DNA from: an uncultured Bacteroidales bacterium
GTDB lineage: Bacteria > Bacteroidota > Bacteroidia > Bacteroidales > Paludibacteraceae
NCBI GenBank assembly: GCA_900542355.1
Contig: UQNE01000002.1
Span: 1-64,000 of the forward strand
Direction: 5' to 3'
DNA: 64,000 bases
Shown: piece after piece, positions 23,998 to 33,261 of the stretch
Numbering within the stretch: position 1 is the stretch's first letter
Layout: every line of letters starts with the position of its first letter
Translations under genes and position numbers: made by a program
The notes under the pieces: model-generated
Seen by the model: the letters and a program-made list of their open reading frames with translations, nothing else
Told to the model about the DNA's origin: nothing
Databases searched by the model: none

Positions 23998-25728
23998 TTA
24001 TTTCGTGTTTTTTAGTTTGCGTGATGAGCGTTCGTGCGGGGTATATTCCTCGCTTTTATCTGCACTATCATCCTGCGGCTTTGTGGCGGTGGCGCTTACC
24101 GCACCATTGGTCGGGCGGGGGGTGCGCTCGGGGTGATCAAACACATCGGCAGGGCGAATAGGTCGTTCTTTCTCTGCCCAAAAGAACCCGCCTAAGCGGT
24201 CTGTTCCGCTCGGCACTTGGTCCAACGGATAGAGTACACCCGTCGTCTGAGCCGTGAAGAGAATATGGTGTATCTTTTGGTTCGCCAAAAAGACCTTCAC
24301 AAAACTCGACTGTGTTGTATTCACACCGATAAACGAACCGTCGTCATCCTTCGGGAAAAATATCGTAAGCGCATTGCCGTTTACATCTACCTGCGCCAAC
24401 TCGCCCTCCCTAATATAAGCAATCATCTCCTTGCCCGCCATCTGGTCGTAGTAGAGAGCCGTCTCCTGTTTTATGGTGAGCGCATTACCTATACCGTGTG
24501 CATAGTCCACTACACCGTTGCGCATATATATATGTATGGTGTCGGCAGATATTTGGTTCTCATCGCTCCAGCATACGGGGTCGGTGTAGAGTGTCATGAT
24601 CGAGTCTTTCCCGTTGTATCGTACCGAGTCACATACCGCCTGCATATCCTCCCGATAGACGCGTACATTATGAAAAGCGCGTATCTGCCTATAGGTGCTG
24701 TCTTGCCATACCGTATCGGGTGCCACGGCGGTCAATACGCTGTCAATCAGCATACTATCTCGCTCTACAAGGTGCTGTATGCGATACGCGATGGCCTCTG
24801 TATAGAGCGTATCAGCGTGGATATAGCCGTATGCTGTTGAGTCTGACCAATCGACCATCAACGCACTGTCGGTTACATAGCCGTACTCTCCGTCGCGGAA
24901 CATCTCCCCGTAGTTACCGTAGAGTGTGGCTTGTTGTACGCTGTCGGTCATCTCCATGCTCCCGATGATCTTGCCGTAGCCTATGCGCTTATCGTAGAAG
25001 ATGCTGTCGCCCGTCATCTGTTTGCCGTCGCTATGTACTACGCGCGAGCGATCCAGCAGCGTGGATTGCTCGTTGGCAGTGTTGTAGGTGCCGCGAGAGG
25101 AGTAGATATTCGTTTCCTGCTCATAGACAATGGTGGTCGGACTGACCAAGTCGGCAATGTTCGTTGCCGTGTTGTAGAGCAAGGTATCGCTTGTGAGGAC
25201 AAACTTGGGGTTCTTGAGGCTCACATTGCGCTTAAAGAAAGCCTGCTTGGTATCGGGGTTGTACTGTCCCCACACCGATCGTAGCATATTGAGCGAGTCG
25301 CTGATAGTGCCCCCCGTGTAGTAGTAAGCGATGTTGCGTACACGGTCGTAGTTGAGGCTGTCGGTCGTTAGGATAGTCGGGTTATCCTTGCCGTGTACCA
25401 AGCGCACATTGCGCCTTAGGCGGGCGAATTTGCTATTGCCGTTGTAGAACAACTTATCGCCGTAGCCCAGCAGCGTATCGCCTTGTACAAACCGCACATG
25501 CCCAAACGCGTCGAGTGAGTTCTCACGCTCGTAGAAATAGGCCGAGTCGCAGTACATCAGCGCATCTTCGTGGCGGAAGATAACATTGCCGCGCAGTATC
25601 TGCGCATCGGCTATACGCGCTTGGTCGAAATCCAGTGTCTCCGAATGCTCAAGATACACCATCGTCTGAGCCTGTGCCACAAGCCCAAACAACAACCCAA
25701 ACACCATATATCTGACGCGTCGTACCAA
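23998..25728 (-). CDS. OstA-like (LptA-type) periplasmic protein
   Basis: 576 aa. Signal peptide (GLLFGLVAQAQ), then repeated beta-jellyroll strands of the OstA_2/LptA family, with recurring DSAYFYERENSLDAFGHVRF and DTLLGYGDKLFYNGNSKFAR type units (a strand of about 25-30 aa repeated several times). LptA proteins form the bridge that carries lipopolysaccharide to the outer membrane; longer forms like this are typical of Bacteroidota. The start is TTG at 25728, which adds a basic n-region (VRRVRY); ATG at 25707 is an alternative. The C-terminus is rich in Pro, Thr and Lys. Confidence 0.88.
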   Translation of the reverse strand: MVRRVRYMVFGLLFGLVAQAQTMVYLEHSETLDFDQARIADAQILRGNVIFRHEDALMYCDSAYFYERENSLDAFGHVRFVQGDTLLGYGDKLFYNGNSKFARLRRNVRLVHGKDNPTILTTDSLNYDRVRNIAYYYTGGTISDSLNMLRSVWGQYNPDTKQAFFKRNVSLKNPKFVLTSDTLLYNTATNIADLVSPTTIVYEQETNIYSSRGTYNTANEQSTLLDRSRVVHSDGKQMTGDSIFYDKRIGYGKIIGSMEMTDSVQQATLYGNYGEMFRDGEYGYVTDSALMVDWSDSTAYGYIHADTLYTEAIAYRIQHLVERDSMLIDSVLTAVAPDTVWQDSTYRQIRAFHNVRVYREDMQAVCDSVRYNGKDSIMTLYTDPVCWSDENQISADTIHIYMRNGVVDYAHGIGNALTIKQETALYYDQMAGKEMIAYIREGELAQVDVNGNALTIFFPKDDDGSFIGVNTTQSSFVKVFLANQKIHHILFTAQTTGVLYPLDQVPSGTDRLGGFFWAEKERPIRPADVFDHPERTPRPTNGAVSATATKPQDDSADKSEEYTPHERSSRKLKNTK

Positions 25729-25769
25729 CTCTGTCGTCTATCCGTTTATTCGTTGATAGGTTTATCCGT

Positions 25770-27137
25770 TTACTCGTGTATCCACCCCGGGTACTCAAAA
25801 TCACATCCTGCCCATTTGGGGTCAATCTGTATGTAGGTAGTCTTCTGCTTTTGCAATATCCAATCGTGGATATACTCCGCAGCGCGTTTCTGCTCGAGCA
25901 TAGCCTTGATGGTTTGAAAATCATCGGTTAGGTTAGCACGGTGTACATCCGTCTTCTTGCGCAGGCGCACTATCGCACACACCTCTTTGTTGCGCTGCTG
26001 ATCCATCATCACAAACGGCGCAGACACCTCGCCTTCTTTCATCGAGTAGATCTGTCGTGCGATCTCCGGAGCCAGGTCTTGATACTCAAAGCGTGTACTG
26101 CCGGTGTTCGGGTTGGTCATCACGCCCGCATTCATCGCCGTGTTCTTATCCTCCGAATAGCGTATCACTGCCTGCTCAAAGGTAATCTCCCCGTCGTTGA
26201 TAGCCTTGCTGATAGAGTCCAACTTGTTGATAGCGTTTGCTTTGTCGTCTGCACTGATACGCGGGCGAAGCAGTATGTGGCGGCAGTTGATACGGTCGCC
26301 TTTCTTCTCGATGAGTTGGATGATATGGTAGCCGTATTCGGTCTGTACGATACGCGACACTTTCTTCGGGTCGCTTAGGTTAAAGGCTACATCGGCAAAC
26401 TCGCTGACCAACTGTCCGCGACCTACGAAACCTAATTCACCGCCCCGTTTAGCCGATTCGGTATCCTCCGAGTACAGACGAGCCAGCATCGCAAAGTCGG
26501 CTTTGCCTGTCGTAACACGCTCGGTGAACTCACGCAACTTGCTTTTTATACGCTCGGTTTCTTCCACCGGTACGGGTGGCTCAAAACTGAGTATCTGTAC
26601 CTCTACTTGCGCCGGCATCAGCGGAATAGAGTCGGTGGGCAGCGAGTTGTAGTAGCGGCGTATCTCAGCGGGTGTAGGCTTGATATGCTCTGTCAGTTTC
26701 TGCTGCATCTGCTGGATAATCATTTGGTTGCGCACCGTGGTCATCATCTCCTCGCGTATCTCGCTGCTGGTCTTGCGAAAGTACTCCTCCATCTTCTCTT
26801 TCGACCCAATCTGCGAGATATAGTAGTTGATACGCATATCCACTTGGTGGCTCACCGACGATTCGTTAGCCACTACCGAGTCGATCTCTGCTTGGTGGAG
26901 AAACAATTTCTGTATGGCTATCTGCTCGGGGATGACGCAATACGGGTCGCCGGCTATCTGCTGACCCTCATACTGTGCCCGCAGACGCTCCTCTTCTACC
27001 TCGCTTTTCAGTATGGCCTCGTCGCCTACTATCCATATCACCTCATCTATCACATTGTCTTGCGCCTGCAATACACTGCCTGCACACAACCCCGCAAGCA
27101 TGAGCAACCAACTGTATGTTTTTGCCTTTTTTCTCAT
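25770..27137 (-). CDS. SurA-like peptidyl-prolyl isomerase
   Basis: 455 aa with signal peptide (LLMLAGLCAGSVLQAQ). The N-terminal chaperone domain begins DEVIWIVGDEAILKSEVEEE. Two parvulin domains follow: one about 180-275 (LRLYSEDTESAKRGGELGFVG region) and a weaker second about 290-390 (CRHILLRP, SEDKNTAMNAGVM). It probably chaperones outer-membrane proteins in the periplasm. ATG at 27137 is used in place of the longer ORF, since the promoter is at 27200. It heads the group with OstA-like and the barrel. Confidence 0.9.
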   Translation of the reverse strand: MRKKAKTYSWLLMLAGLCAGSVLQAQDNVIDEVIWIVGDEAILKSEVEEERLRAQYEGQQIAGDPYCVIPEQIAIQKLFLHQAEIDSVVANESSVSHQVDMRINYYISQIGSKEKMEEYFRKTSSEIREEMMTTVRNQMIIQQMQQKLTEHIKPTPAEIRRYYNSLPTDSIPLMPAQVEVQILSFEPPVPVEETERIKSKLREFTERVTTGKADFAMLARLYSEDTESAKRGGELGFVGRGQLVSEFADVAFNLSDPKKVSRIVQTEYGYHIIQLIEKKGDRINCRHILLRPRISADDKANAINKLDSISKAINDGEITFEQAVIRYSEDKNTAMNAGVMTNPNTGSTRFEYQDLAPEIARQIYSMKEGEVSAPFVMMDQQRNKEVCAIVRLRKKTDVHRANLTDDFQTIKAMLEQKRAAEYIHDWILQKQKTTYIQIDPKWAGCDFEYPGWIHE

Positions 27138-27199
27138 ATATCGATATTTATATCTTTGTTCTATATTCTTTGTTCTATTGTCCCTATACAATAATCGTG

Positions 27200-27207
27200 C
27201 AAATTTA
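27200..27207 (-). promoter_or_regulatory. -7 element of the surA-like operon
   Basis: TAAATTTG on the minus strand; leader about 56 nt. Confidence 0.65.
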
Positions 27208-27239
27208 CTGCTTTTTTTGTAAATACACAAATTTCCATG

Positions 27240-27360
27240 TATAATGCACTACTTCAATGCCTAATGAAGAATTAATCGTTCAATCAACCGTTAACGGAGA
27301 ATAAAATACCATTATCGGAGCCCCATGGTGCATAACGGAGAACCAAGCCATTAATGGAGA
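27240..27360. repeat. CAACCGTTAACGG repeat, copy 1
   Basis: AATCAACCGTTAACGGAGAA followed by TAAAATACCATTATCGGAGC, then CATAACGGAGAACC and CCATTAATGGAGAC. The first part recurs at 28225 and 46468. It begins with the TGCATAATG-type repeat. It occupies most of the 335-bp gap between the surA-like gene and udk. Confidence 0.6.
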
Positions 27361-27415
27361 CTGATGAGGAAACGAATGGGCTTTATCGGAGATGTGGCAG
27401 CGAATAACTGCATGA

Positions 27416-27447
27416 TTTGCGAGAATAAAAAAAATGTATTACCTTTG
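27416..27447 (+). promoter_or_regulatory. promoter of udk
   Basis: TTTG at 27416-27419, 20-bp spacer, TACCTTTG at 27440-27447. Leader about 18 nt. Confidence 0.8.
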
Positions 27448-27471
27448 TAGCCCGAAACAAACAACATTCTT

Positions 27472-28092
27472 ATGTTCATTATCGGCATAGCGGGCGGCAC
27501 CGGCTCGGGTAAAACAACGGTGGTAAAGAAACTGACGGAACGCTTGCCGAAAGGCGAGGTAGTAATCATCCCACAAGACTCCTATTACAAGGACTCAAGT
27601 AATGTCCCCGTAGAAGAACGACAGAACATCAATTTCGACCACCCCGATGCGTTCGAGTGGCCACTGTTGGCTAAGCATATCGAGATGCTCCGCCGAGGCG
27701 AGGCAATAGAGCAGCCCGTGTATGATTATCTGACCTGTACACGCCAAAAAGAGACTATCCATATCGAACCCAAAGAGGTGGTGATTGTGGAGGGAATCAT
27801 GGCTCTGAGCGACAAGAAACTGCGCCAGCAGATGGACTTGAAACTCTTTGTGGATGCCGATGCCGATGACCGTCTGATACGCGTTATGCAGCGCGATGTA
27901 GTAGAGCGCGGGCGTACTGCCGAAGCCGTAATGGAACGCTATCAGCGCGTACTCAAACCGATGCACGAGCAGTTTATAGAGCCTTGCAAACGCTATGCCG
28001 ACTTGATTATTCCGCAGGGCGGGCACAACAAGGTGGCAATCGATACGCTCGTGAAGTTCGTTAAACAACAGTTGGCAGAGAAAAAAGCGTAA
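27472..28092 (+). CDS. udk: uridine kinase
   Basis: Phosphorylates uridine and cytidine in pyrimidine salvage. 206 aa, normal length. P-loop GIAGGTGSGKTT (about 5-16), IPQDSYYKD (about 34-42), NFDHPDAFEW (about 54-63), VIVEGIMAL (about 103-111) and R-rich lid DVVERGRTAEAV are all intact. Own promoter. Flanked on both sides by the CAACCGTTAACGG repeat. Confidence 0.96.
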   Translation: MFIIGIAGGTGSGKTTVVKKLTERLPKGEVVIIPQDSYYKDSSNVPVEERQNINFDHPDAFEWPLLAKHIEMLRRGEAIEQPVYDYLTCTRQKETIHIEPKEVVIVEGIMALSDKKLRQQMDLKLFVDADADDRLIRVMQRDVVERGRTAEAVMERYQRVLKPMHEQFIEPCKRYADLIIPQGGHNKVAIDTLVKFVKQQLAEKKA

Positions 28093-28104
28093 GTTTTTCC
28101 CCTC

Positions 28105-28122
28105 TTTTTTTTCCCCCCCCCC
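28105..28122. repeat. T8-C10 homopolymer tract
   Basis: Eight T (28105-28112) then ten C (28113-28122), just after udk. The T-run could end the udk transcript. A C10 tract is unusual in this window. Confidence 0.6.
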
Positions 28123-28224
28123 TGCTCGATGCGCCTGCTCGGATAAGCAGGTAGGGCAACTGCATCAAATCAGGAATGCTTTATTTACTGCATACTGCTA
28201 ATGATGCATACATAGTGCGTATTT

Positions 28225-28270
28225 AACGGTCAATCAACCGTTAACGGAGGATAAAATGTCATTATTGGAG
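28225..28270. repeat. CAACCGTTAACGG repeat, copy 2
   Basis: AACGGTCAATCAACCGTTAA then CGGAGGATAAAATGTCATTA and TTGGAGCCTC, close to copy 1 at 27278-27322. Confidence 0.6.
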
Positions 28271-28304
28271 CCTCTATATATAATAATTCAATAATCATAC
28301 AGTT

Positions 28305-28859
28305 ATGGTCGGATTTTTTCAACTATTCTGGACATACCTTAAGATAGGTACTTTTACCCTCGGTGGCGGTTATGCTATGTTGCCCCTTATCCAGCGTGAG
28401 GTGGTCGATCGTCAGCATTGGATCGACGAGGAGGAGTTTCTCAATATGATTGCTTTGGCTCAGGCTGCCCCCGGTATCATAGCGGTCAATTCGGCTATAT
28501 TCATCGGCTGGCGTTGTGGCGGTTGGAAAGGTACGCTCGGGGCTATTCTCGGTGCGGTACTGCCGTCGTTCTGTATCATCTTAGCGATAGCGATGGTCTT
28601 TCGTAACTACCGGGACCAACCGGCGGTAGAGGCGGTGTTTAAGGGAATACGCCCCGCCGTGGTGGCACTGATTGCTGCTCCGCTGCTTAAGATGGCTAAG
28701 GCGGCTAAGATCACTTGGGCTACCGCTGCCGTACCCGTAGTAGCCGCATTGCTGATATGGCTGGTCGATCTGTCGCCCGTGTGGATTATCTTCATCACTA
28801 TCGTGGCTACTCTCGCCTATACCTACCTAAAAGAGCATCATCAATCGAAAGTCAGATAA
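28305..28859 (+). CDS. chromate transporter-type protein, N-terminal-half homologue
   Basis: 184 aa of the ChrA (CHR) family short form. FFQLFWTYLKIGTFTLGGGYAMLPLIQ is the family signature (key residues at about 3-29: K, G, GGGYAM, PL). MIALAQAAPGIIAVNSAIFIGW follows. About six membrane spans. Short ChrA proteins act in pairs; the partner is the next gene. Natural substrate is uncertain; chromate efflux is known for some family members only. GC is in line with neighbours. Confidence 0.9.
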   Translation: MVGFFQLFWTYLKIGTFTLGGGYAMLPLIQREVVDRQHWIDEEEFLNMIALAQAAPGIIAVNSAIFIGWRCGGWKGTLGAILGAVLPSFCIILAIAMVFRNYRDQPAVEAVFKGIRPAVVALIAAPLLKMAKAAKITWATAAVPVVAALLIWLVDLSPVWIIFITIVATLAYTYLKEHHQSKVR

Positions 28860-28956
28860 TCGAAAGGGCAGTGCCGAAGAGCAGTCGGATAGATAGGGAC
28901 TGTTCCCCGACTAAGACGCTCGAACAATTAGTTTACTTATTGTATTGATTACGAAC

Positions 28957-29574
28957 ATGGTTTATTTGCAGTTATTTCTCAGTTTTGCCAAGATAGGTCT
29001 GTTTGGTTTTGGAGGCGGTTTGGCTATCTTGTCGCTTATCCAGCACGAGGTGGAGTCGTATGGCTGGATGTCGCAGGCAGAGTTTGTGGATATAGTGGCT
29101 ATCAGTCAGGTTACCCCCGGACCGATAGGTATCAACTGTGCCACCTATGTGGGCTATACGGCTACGGGCAGCGTCTTGGGCAGCGCATTGGCTACTTTTG
29201 CCATTATCTTGCCGAGCCTGTTTATTATGCTTACTATCTGTAAGTTGTACTTCTACCTCAGTACGCGTTTTAAGACCAATCCCTACTTCCAAAACAGCCT
29301 GCGAATGCTTCGCTTTGCGGTGATCGGACTCATAGCGGCAGCGGCGTTGGTGCTGATCAAGCCCGACCCGTTCGACCCTGCGCGCAAGTCGGCATCGTTT
29401 ATCGATTGGAGCAGTTGGGTGTTCTTTGCGGTGGTGTTCTTGCTGACCATACTGCCGCAGTTGGTTGCCCCGCTGAGCAAACGCCATGCGTGGCTCAAGA
29501 AGACGGTAGAGATTCTCTCTCACCCCATCCTGCTTATCGTCCTCGCCGGCGTAGTAGGCTACATGGTGTACTAA
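28957..29574 (+). CDS. chromate transporter-type protein, second half
   Basis: 205 aa. LFLSFAKIGLFGFGGGLAIL is the CHR signature; VAISQVTPGPIGINCATYVGY is the second conserved block. About six membrane spans. The two halves face each other in such pairs and differ in charge so as to insert with opposite topology. ATG at 28957 is preferred to TTG at 28945. It follows the first half by about 97 bp. Confidence 0.9.
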   Translation: MVYLQLFLSFAKIGLFGFGGGLAILSLIQHEVESYGWMSQAEFVDIVAISQVTPGPIGINCATYVGYTATGSVLGSALATFAIILPSLFIMLTICKLYFYLSTRFKTNPYFQNSLRMLRFAVIGLIAAAALVLIKPDPFDPARKSASFIDWSSWVFFAVVFLLTILPQLVAPLSKRHAWLKKTVEILSHPILLIVLAGVVGYMVY

Positions 29575-29639
29575 CCCCGGAAAAAGGAGTAGGGGAATAA
29601 AATAAAACCTCCCTCATTGTGCATTTTACTCTTGCTCTG

Positions 29640-29675
29640 CACATCCCCTCCTTTGGAGGGGCTTGGGGAGGTCAT
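29640..29675. repeat. GGAGGGGCTTGGGGAGG module, single copy
   Basis: ACATCCCCTCCTTTGGAGGG then GCTTGGGGAGGTCATGC, the same module as at 110-140 and inverted at 410-440. Confidence 0.65.
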
Positions 29676-29735
29676 GCATCGATCAAACCGAAACAACAAA
29701 AACACCGCAAAATCATCGTCGAAGACCCATGCTTG

Positions 29736-29766
29736 TTGCGAGAATCAGAAAAAGTTCGTAACTTTG
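29736..29766 (+). promoter_or_regulatory. promoter of rpe
   Basis: TTGC at 29736-29739, 19-bp spacer, TAACTTTG at 29759-29766. The start codon at 29800 gives a leader of about 28 nt. Confidence 0.78.
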
Positions 29767-29799
29767 TCCCACTAATTGCTTAAACAAAGACGCATTCGT

Positions 29800-30447
29800 A
29801 TGAAACTTGTAGCACCCTCTGTGTTGTCTGCCGACTTTGGCAACCTGCAAAAAGACTTAGAAATGATCAACCGCAGCGAGGCGGATTGGCTCCACATCGA
29901 TGTCATGGATGGTACTTTCGTACCCAATATATCCTTTGGATTTCCGCTTATGGTACCCATGCACAAGTACTGCACAAAGCCCCTCGATGTCCACTTGATG
30001 ATCGTTCACCCCGAGAAATATGTCGAGCGTTTCTGCGATGCGGGTGCCTATAGTGTCGGCTTCCACCTCGAGGCCGTGGACGACCCGCTGCCTATCCTCG
30101 ACCTCATCAAAGCCAAAGGAGTGCGCACTTGCCTCACTATCAATCCCAACATCGATCCGCAACGCCTCTTGCCCTACTTAGATAAGGTGGATATGGTACT
30201 GATTATGTCGGTCTATGCCGGCTTTGGAGGACAGAGTTTCATTCCCGAATCCTTGGAGCGTGTGCGCTTCATTCGCCAAGAGATTACCCGTCGCCAACTC
30301 AGTACGCTCATTGAGGTCGATGGAGGTATCAATACCAAGAACGCCGCCGCTGTATTCGAGGCCGGCGCAGATGTGCTGGTTGCCGGCAGCGCAGTATTCC
30401 ATGCCAAAGACCCCGAGAAAGCCATTAGGCTGATCAAAGGCGAATAA
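29800..30447 (+). CDS. rpe: ribulose-phosphate 3-epimerase
   Basis: Interconverts ribulose 5-phosphate and xylulose 5-phosphate in the pentose phosphate pathway. 215 aa TIM barrel, starting LVAPSVLSADFGNL (about 3-16). HIDVMDGTFVPN has the catalytic Asp and metal ligands. MSVYAGFGGQSF and EVDGGINTKNA (second catalytic Asp) are intact, as is VAGSAVF at the phosphate site. It is followed after 15 bp by comEC. Confidence 0.97.
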   Translation: MKLVAPSVLSADFGNLQKDLEMINRSEADWLHIDVMDGTFVPNISFGFPLMVPMHKYCTKPLDVHLMIVHPEKYVERFCDAGAYSVGFHLEAVDDPLPILDLIKAKGVRTCLTINPNIDPQRLLPYLDKVDMVLIMSVYAGFGGQSFIPESLERVRFIRQEITRRQLSTLIEVDGGINTKNAAAVFEAGADVLVAGSAVFHAKDPEKAIRLIKGE

Positions 30448-30462
30448 ACCTACCTTATTCCG

Positions 30463-31926
30463 TTGAAAACCGACTGGAGAGAGTGGTTTAGAGGGCGACC
30501 GATGCTCCTGCTTCTTTTGCCCCTTATAGCAGCAATACTGCTCTGCTACTATACGCGCTTTCCTGTTGATCTCCTGCAAGATACCGATGTCGATTACCTG
30601 GACACGCTGCATACCTTCCAAGTTGTAGTGGCTGACTATCCCGTATCGCGTACACACACAATGCGCTATGCCGCTGAGGTCTGTGCCGTCGTCGATTCGG
30701 TGGCTCTGCCTGCTTGCGGCAAGGCTTATCTCTATCTCCTCCCCGATTCCCTCCACCCGATGCCTACCTTCGGCGATACGCTCTTGGTGCGTACACAGAT
30801 ACGGCGAGGTGAGTCGATCGACGGGTTCGACTATGGCACCTATCTGCGCAGGCAAGGTATCGTGGGAGCAGGTATAGTGTGGCGCAATCAATGGCATTTG
30901 CTCGCACATACCGCCTCTTCCGTATCCTCACCCAAACAATGGCAGCATGCTTTGCTGCAACGATACCGCCGCTGTGGATTGCAAGGACAAACGCTCAGCA
31001 CCATCGCTGCACTCACTCTCGGATACAAAGAAGACCTCGACCGAGAAACTACCCGTGTCTTCCAACGCGCAGGAGCCGCACATATCTTAGCGGTAAGCGG
31101 ACTGCATACAGGTATCATCTATTCTATCTTGCTGATTATCTTTACCTTAGGTGGTCTGTGTAGACCCCTATACAATCAATCTGTCCGACGCTGCTTGCAG
31201 TCGTTGCTGATCATCGTATCGATGTGGTTCTACGCCGCCCTTACGGGGCTCACCCCATCGGTGGTGCGCAGTGTCTTGATGCTCACTTTGGTGGAAGTCG
31301 GGCGGATGTGCTACCGACAATCGCTCTCGCTCAATACCGTTGCCGCTGCGGCTTTTCTAATCCTCCTGATACGCCCCTTAGACCTGTTCTCGGTTAGTTT
31401 TCAACTCAGTTTTGCTGCGGTTATTGCCCTTCTCGCTTTCTCGCACGATTTTGCGCACCTCCTCCCCACTGCGTGGATACGACCGCGGCCACTACAACGC
31501 GTTGTGAGGTATATCGTAGATATATTGGCAGTCTCTCTTGCGGCGCAACTGGGTACGCTCCCTATCGCTCTCTACTATTTCGGACAATGCTCCAACTACT
31601 TTCTGCTCACCAACCTGCTGGTCATTCCTCTCGTATGGCTCATCGTCGTATCGGCGTTTCTGCTTCTGCTCGTGGGCGGCATACCGTATATCGGTGCGGC
31701 TGTCGCTTGGCTCTGTCAAACGCTCACAGGCGCACTCACCGGCAGTGTAGGTTGGATAGAATCGCTCCCGGGAGCGGTAACGGAGATACGCATCTCCATG
31801 CCTATGGTGCTATTGCTCTACACCGCTATCCTCAGCGGTTACCTTGCTATCCGCCGCAACCTTTATTGGCTCCTCCTTACCGCCACCGCTTTGGCTGCGT
31901 TCTGCTATCTCTTCACGGTCGTCTGA
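30463..31926 (+). CDS. comEC: ComEC/Rec2-type membrane protein
   Basis: 487 aa from TTG at 30463. Two N-terminal membrane segments, a soluble DUF4131-like region (about 45-160) and then the Competence domain with AHILAVSGLHTGIIYSILL (about 205-223) and GLTPSVVRSVLML. About eight to ten spans in total. The C-terminal metallo-beta-lactamase domain of full ComEC is absent, which is common in Bacteroidales. In other bacteria ComEC carries single-stranded DNA across the inner membrane. Nearby xseA and the helix-hairpin-helix protein also handle DNA, but no pilus genes are seen. Confidence 0.85.
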   Translation: MKTDWREWFRGRPMLLLLLPLIAAILLCYYTRFPVDLLQDTDVDYLDTLHTFQVVVADYPVSRTHTMRYAAEVCAVVDSVALPACGKAYLYLLPDSLHPMPTFGDTLLVRTQIRRGESIDGFDYGTYLRRQGIVGAGIVWRNQWHLLAHTASSVSSPKQWQHALLQRYRRCGLQGQTLSTIAALTLGYKEDLDRETTRVFQRAGAAHILAVSGLHTGIIYSILLIIFTLGGLCRPLYNQSVRRCLQSLLIIVSMWFYAALTGLTPSVVRSVLMLTLVEVGRMCYRQSLSLNTVAAAAFLILLIRPLDLFSVSFQLSFAAVIALLAFSHDFAHLLPTAWIRPRPLQRVVRYIVDILAVSLAAQLGTLPIALYYFGQCSNYFLLTNLLVIPLVWLIVVSAFLLLLVGGIPYIGAAVAWLCQTLTGALTGSVGWIESLPGAVTEIRISMPMVLLLYTAILSGYLAIRRNLYWLLLTATALAAFCYLFTVV

Positions 31927-32000
31927 CATGCCGAAATGGAAAAAATGTAGTTCAAAACAACAGGAAAATCTTTTTTGAAACAACGAAAATTTAGTTCACT

Positions 32001-33155
32001 ATGATGAAAGAATATAGTCTGTCTGAGTTATGTGCCATGATTCAATCGGCACTCGAAGTGGAATTACCCGACACCTATTGGGTGCGGGCAGAGATTGCCT
32101 CCTTGGGCGAGAAAGGCGGACATCTCTACCTCGAGTTGGTCGAGAAAGGAAAACGAGAGACGCTTGTCGCTAAGCAACGAGCCACCTGTTGGAGCAATCT
32201 GCAAACAATGCTGCAAGCCTATTTTGAGCAGGAAACAGGCAGCCGACTGTCGGCGGGAATGCAAGTGTTGGTCGAGGTAGAAGTACACTACCACCCCGTC
32301 TATGGACTGAGTCTTAACATTGTCAATATAGACCCGCAATATACACTCGGAGATATGGCGCGACAGAGGCAACTTACTATCCGCCAACTACAAGAAGAGG
32401 GCATCTTCGATATGCAAAAAGAGTTGGCTTTGCCTACGCTCACACGCCGCTTGGCGGTCATATCGGCGGAGACGGCTGCCGGCTACGGCGACTTTTGCAA
32501 CCAACTCTATGCCTCGCAGTATCAGTTCTCTACGCAACTATTTCCTGCTACCATGCAGGGCGACAATGCTGAGAAATCAATTATCTCCGCCCTTGCCGCA
32601 ATAGCCGAACGAGAGGAGGACTTCGATACCGTGGTCATTATTCGGGGAGGTGGTGCCACTACCGACCTCGGCTGTTTCGACCGCTATCTGCTTTGCGCCC
32701 ACTGTGCACAGTTCCCCCTCCCTATTATCACGGGTATCGGACACACACGCGATGTGAGCGTCTTAGATATGGTGGCTCATCTTCCACTCAAAACGCCTAC
32801 AGCCGTAGCAGCATATTTGGTCGAACGAATGGACAATCAGAGCGCCAAGATTCTCGACCTGCAGCAACGCCTCCTCCGTACTGCCGACCGACAAATACTC
32901 TTGCGCCAACATCGTATCGATGACCTGCAGCAACGCCTCCTGCAAGCCAATAAGCAGATGATTACCAATAGATTACATCGTGTCGAAATGCTCGAACAAA
33001 CCATCCTTACTTACTCTCCTGAGCGTATTTATCGCATGGGCTATGCGTTGGTCAAACGCAATGGCAAAGTGGTGCGTGCCGCTGCCGACCTGAGCGCAGG
33101 CGACCGCCTTACTCTCTATCTGCAAGATGGCGAAAAAGATGCCGTAGTGCAATAG
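32001..33155 (+). CDS. xseA: exodeoxyribonuclease VII large subunit
   Basis: 384 aa, shorter than E. coli XseA (about 456). An N-terminal OB-fold nucleic-acid binding domain (about 1-105, YWVRAEIASLGEKGGHLYLELV) is followed by the nuclease domain, with VVIIRGGGATTDLGCFDRYLL (about 211-231; the characteristic RGGG) and ITGIGHTRDVSVLDMVAH. A coiled segment (about 270-330) precedes a C-terminal strand domain. The small subunit xseB is not found next to it in the window. Confidence 0.92.
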   Translation: MMKEYSLSELCAMIQSALEVELPDTYWVRAEIASLGEKGGHLYLELVEKGKRETLVAKQRATCWSNLQTMLQAYFEQETGSRLSAGMQVLVEVEVHYHPVYGLSLNIVNIDPQYTLGDMARQRQLTIRQLQEEGIFDMQKELALPTLTRRLAVISAETAAGYGDFCNQLYASQYQFSTQLFPATMQGDNAEKSIISALAAIAEREEDFDTVVIIRGGGATTDLGCFDRYLLCAHCAQFPLPIITGIGHTRDVSVLDMVAHLPLKTPTAVAAYLVERMDNQSAKILDLQQRLLRTADRQILLRQHRIDDLQQRLLQANKQMITNRLHRVEMLEQTILTYSPERIYRMGYALVKRNGKVVRAAADLSAGDRLTLYLQDGEKDAVVQ

Positions 33156-33261
33156 GAAAGACTGAAAAACAGAAACGGAGAGAATAGACAATAGAATGCG
33201 AAGGAGTAGTAAATCGCAAAGCCAAGAATAGAGAATCGCAGAATATAGAATAGAAAACAAA

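Noticed and set aside
24217..24840. 207-codon plus-strand ORF inside the OstA-like gene
   Set aside because: Antisense shadow without motifs; the minus-strand frame has a signal peptide and repeat strands.
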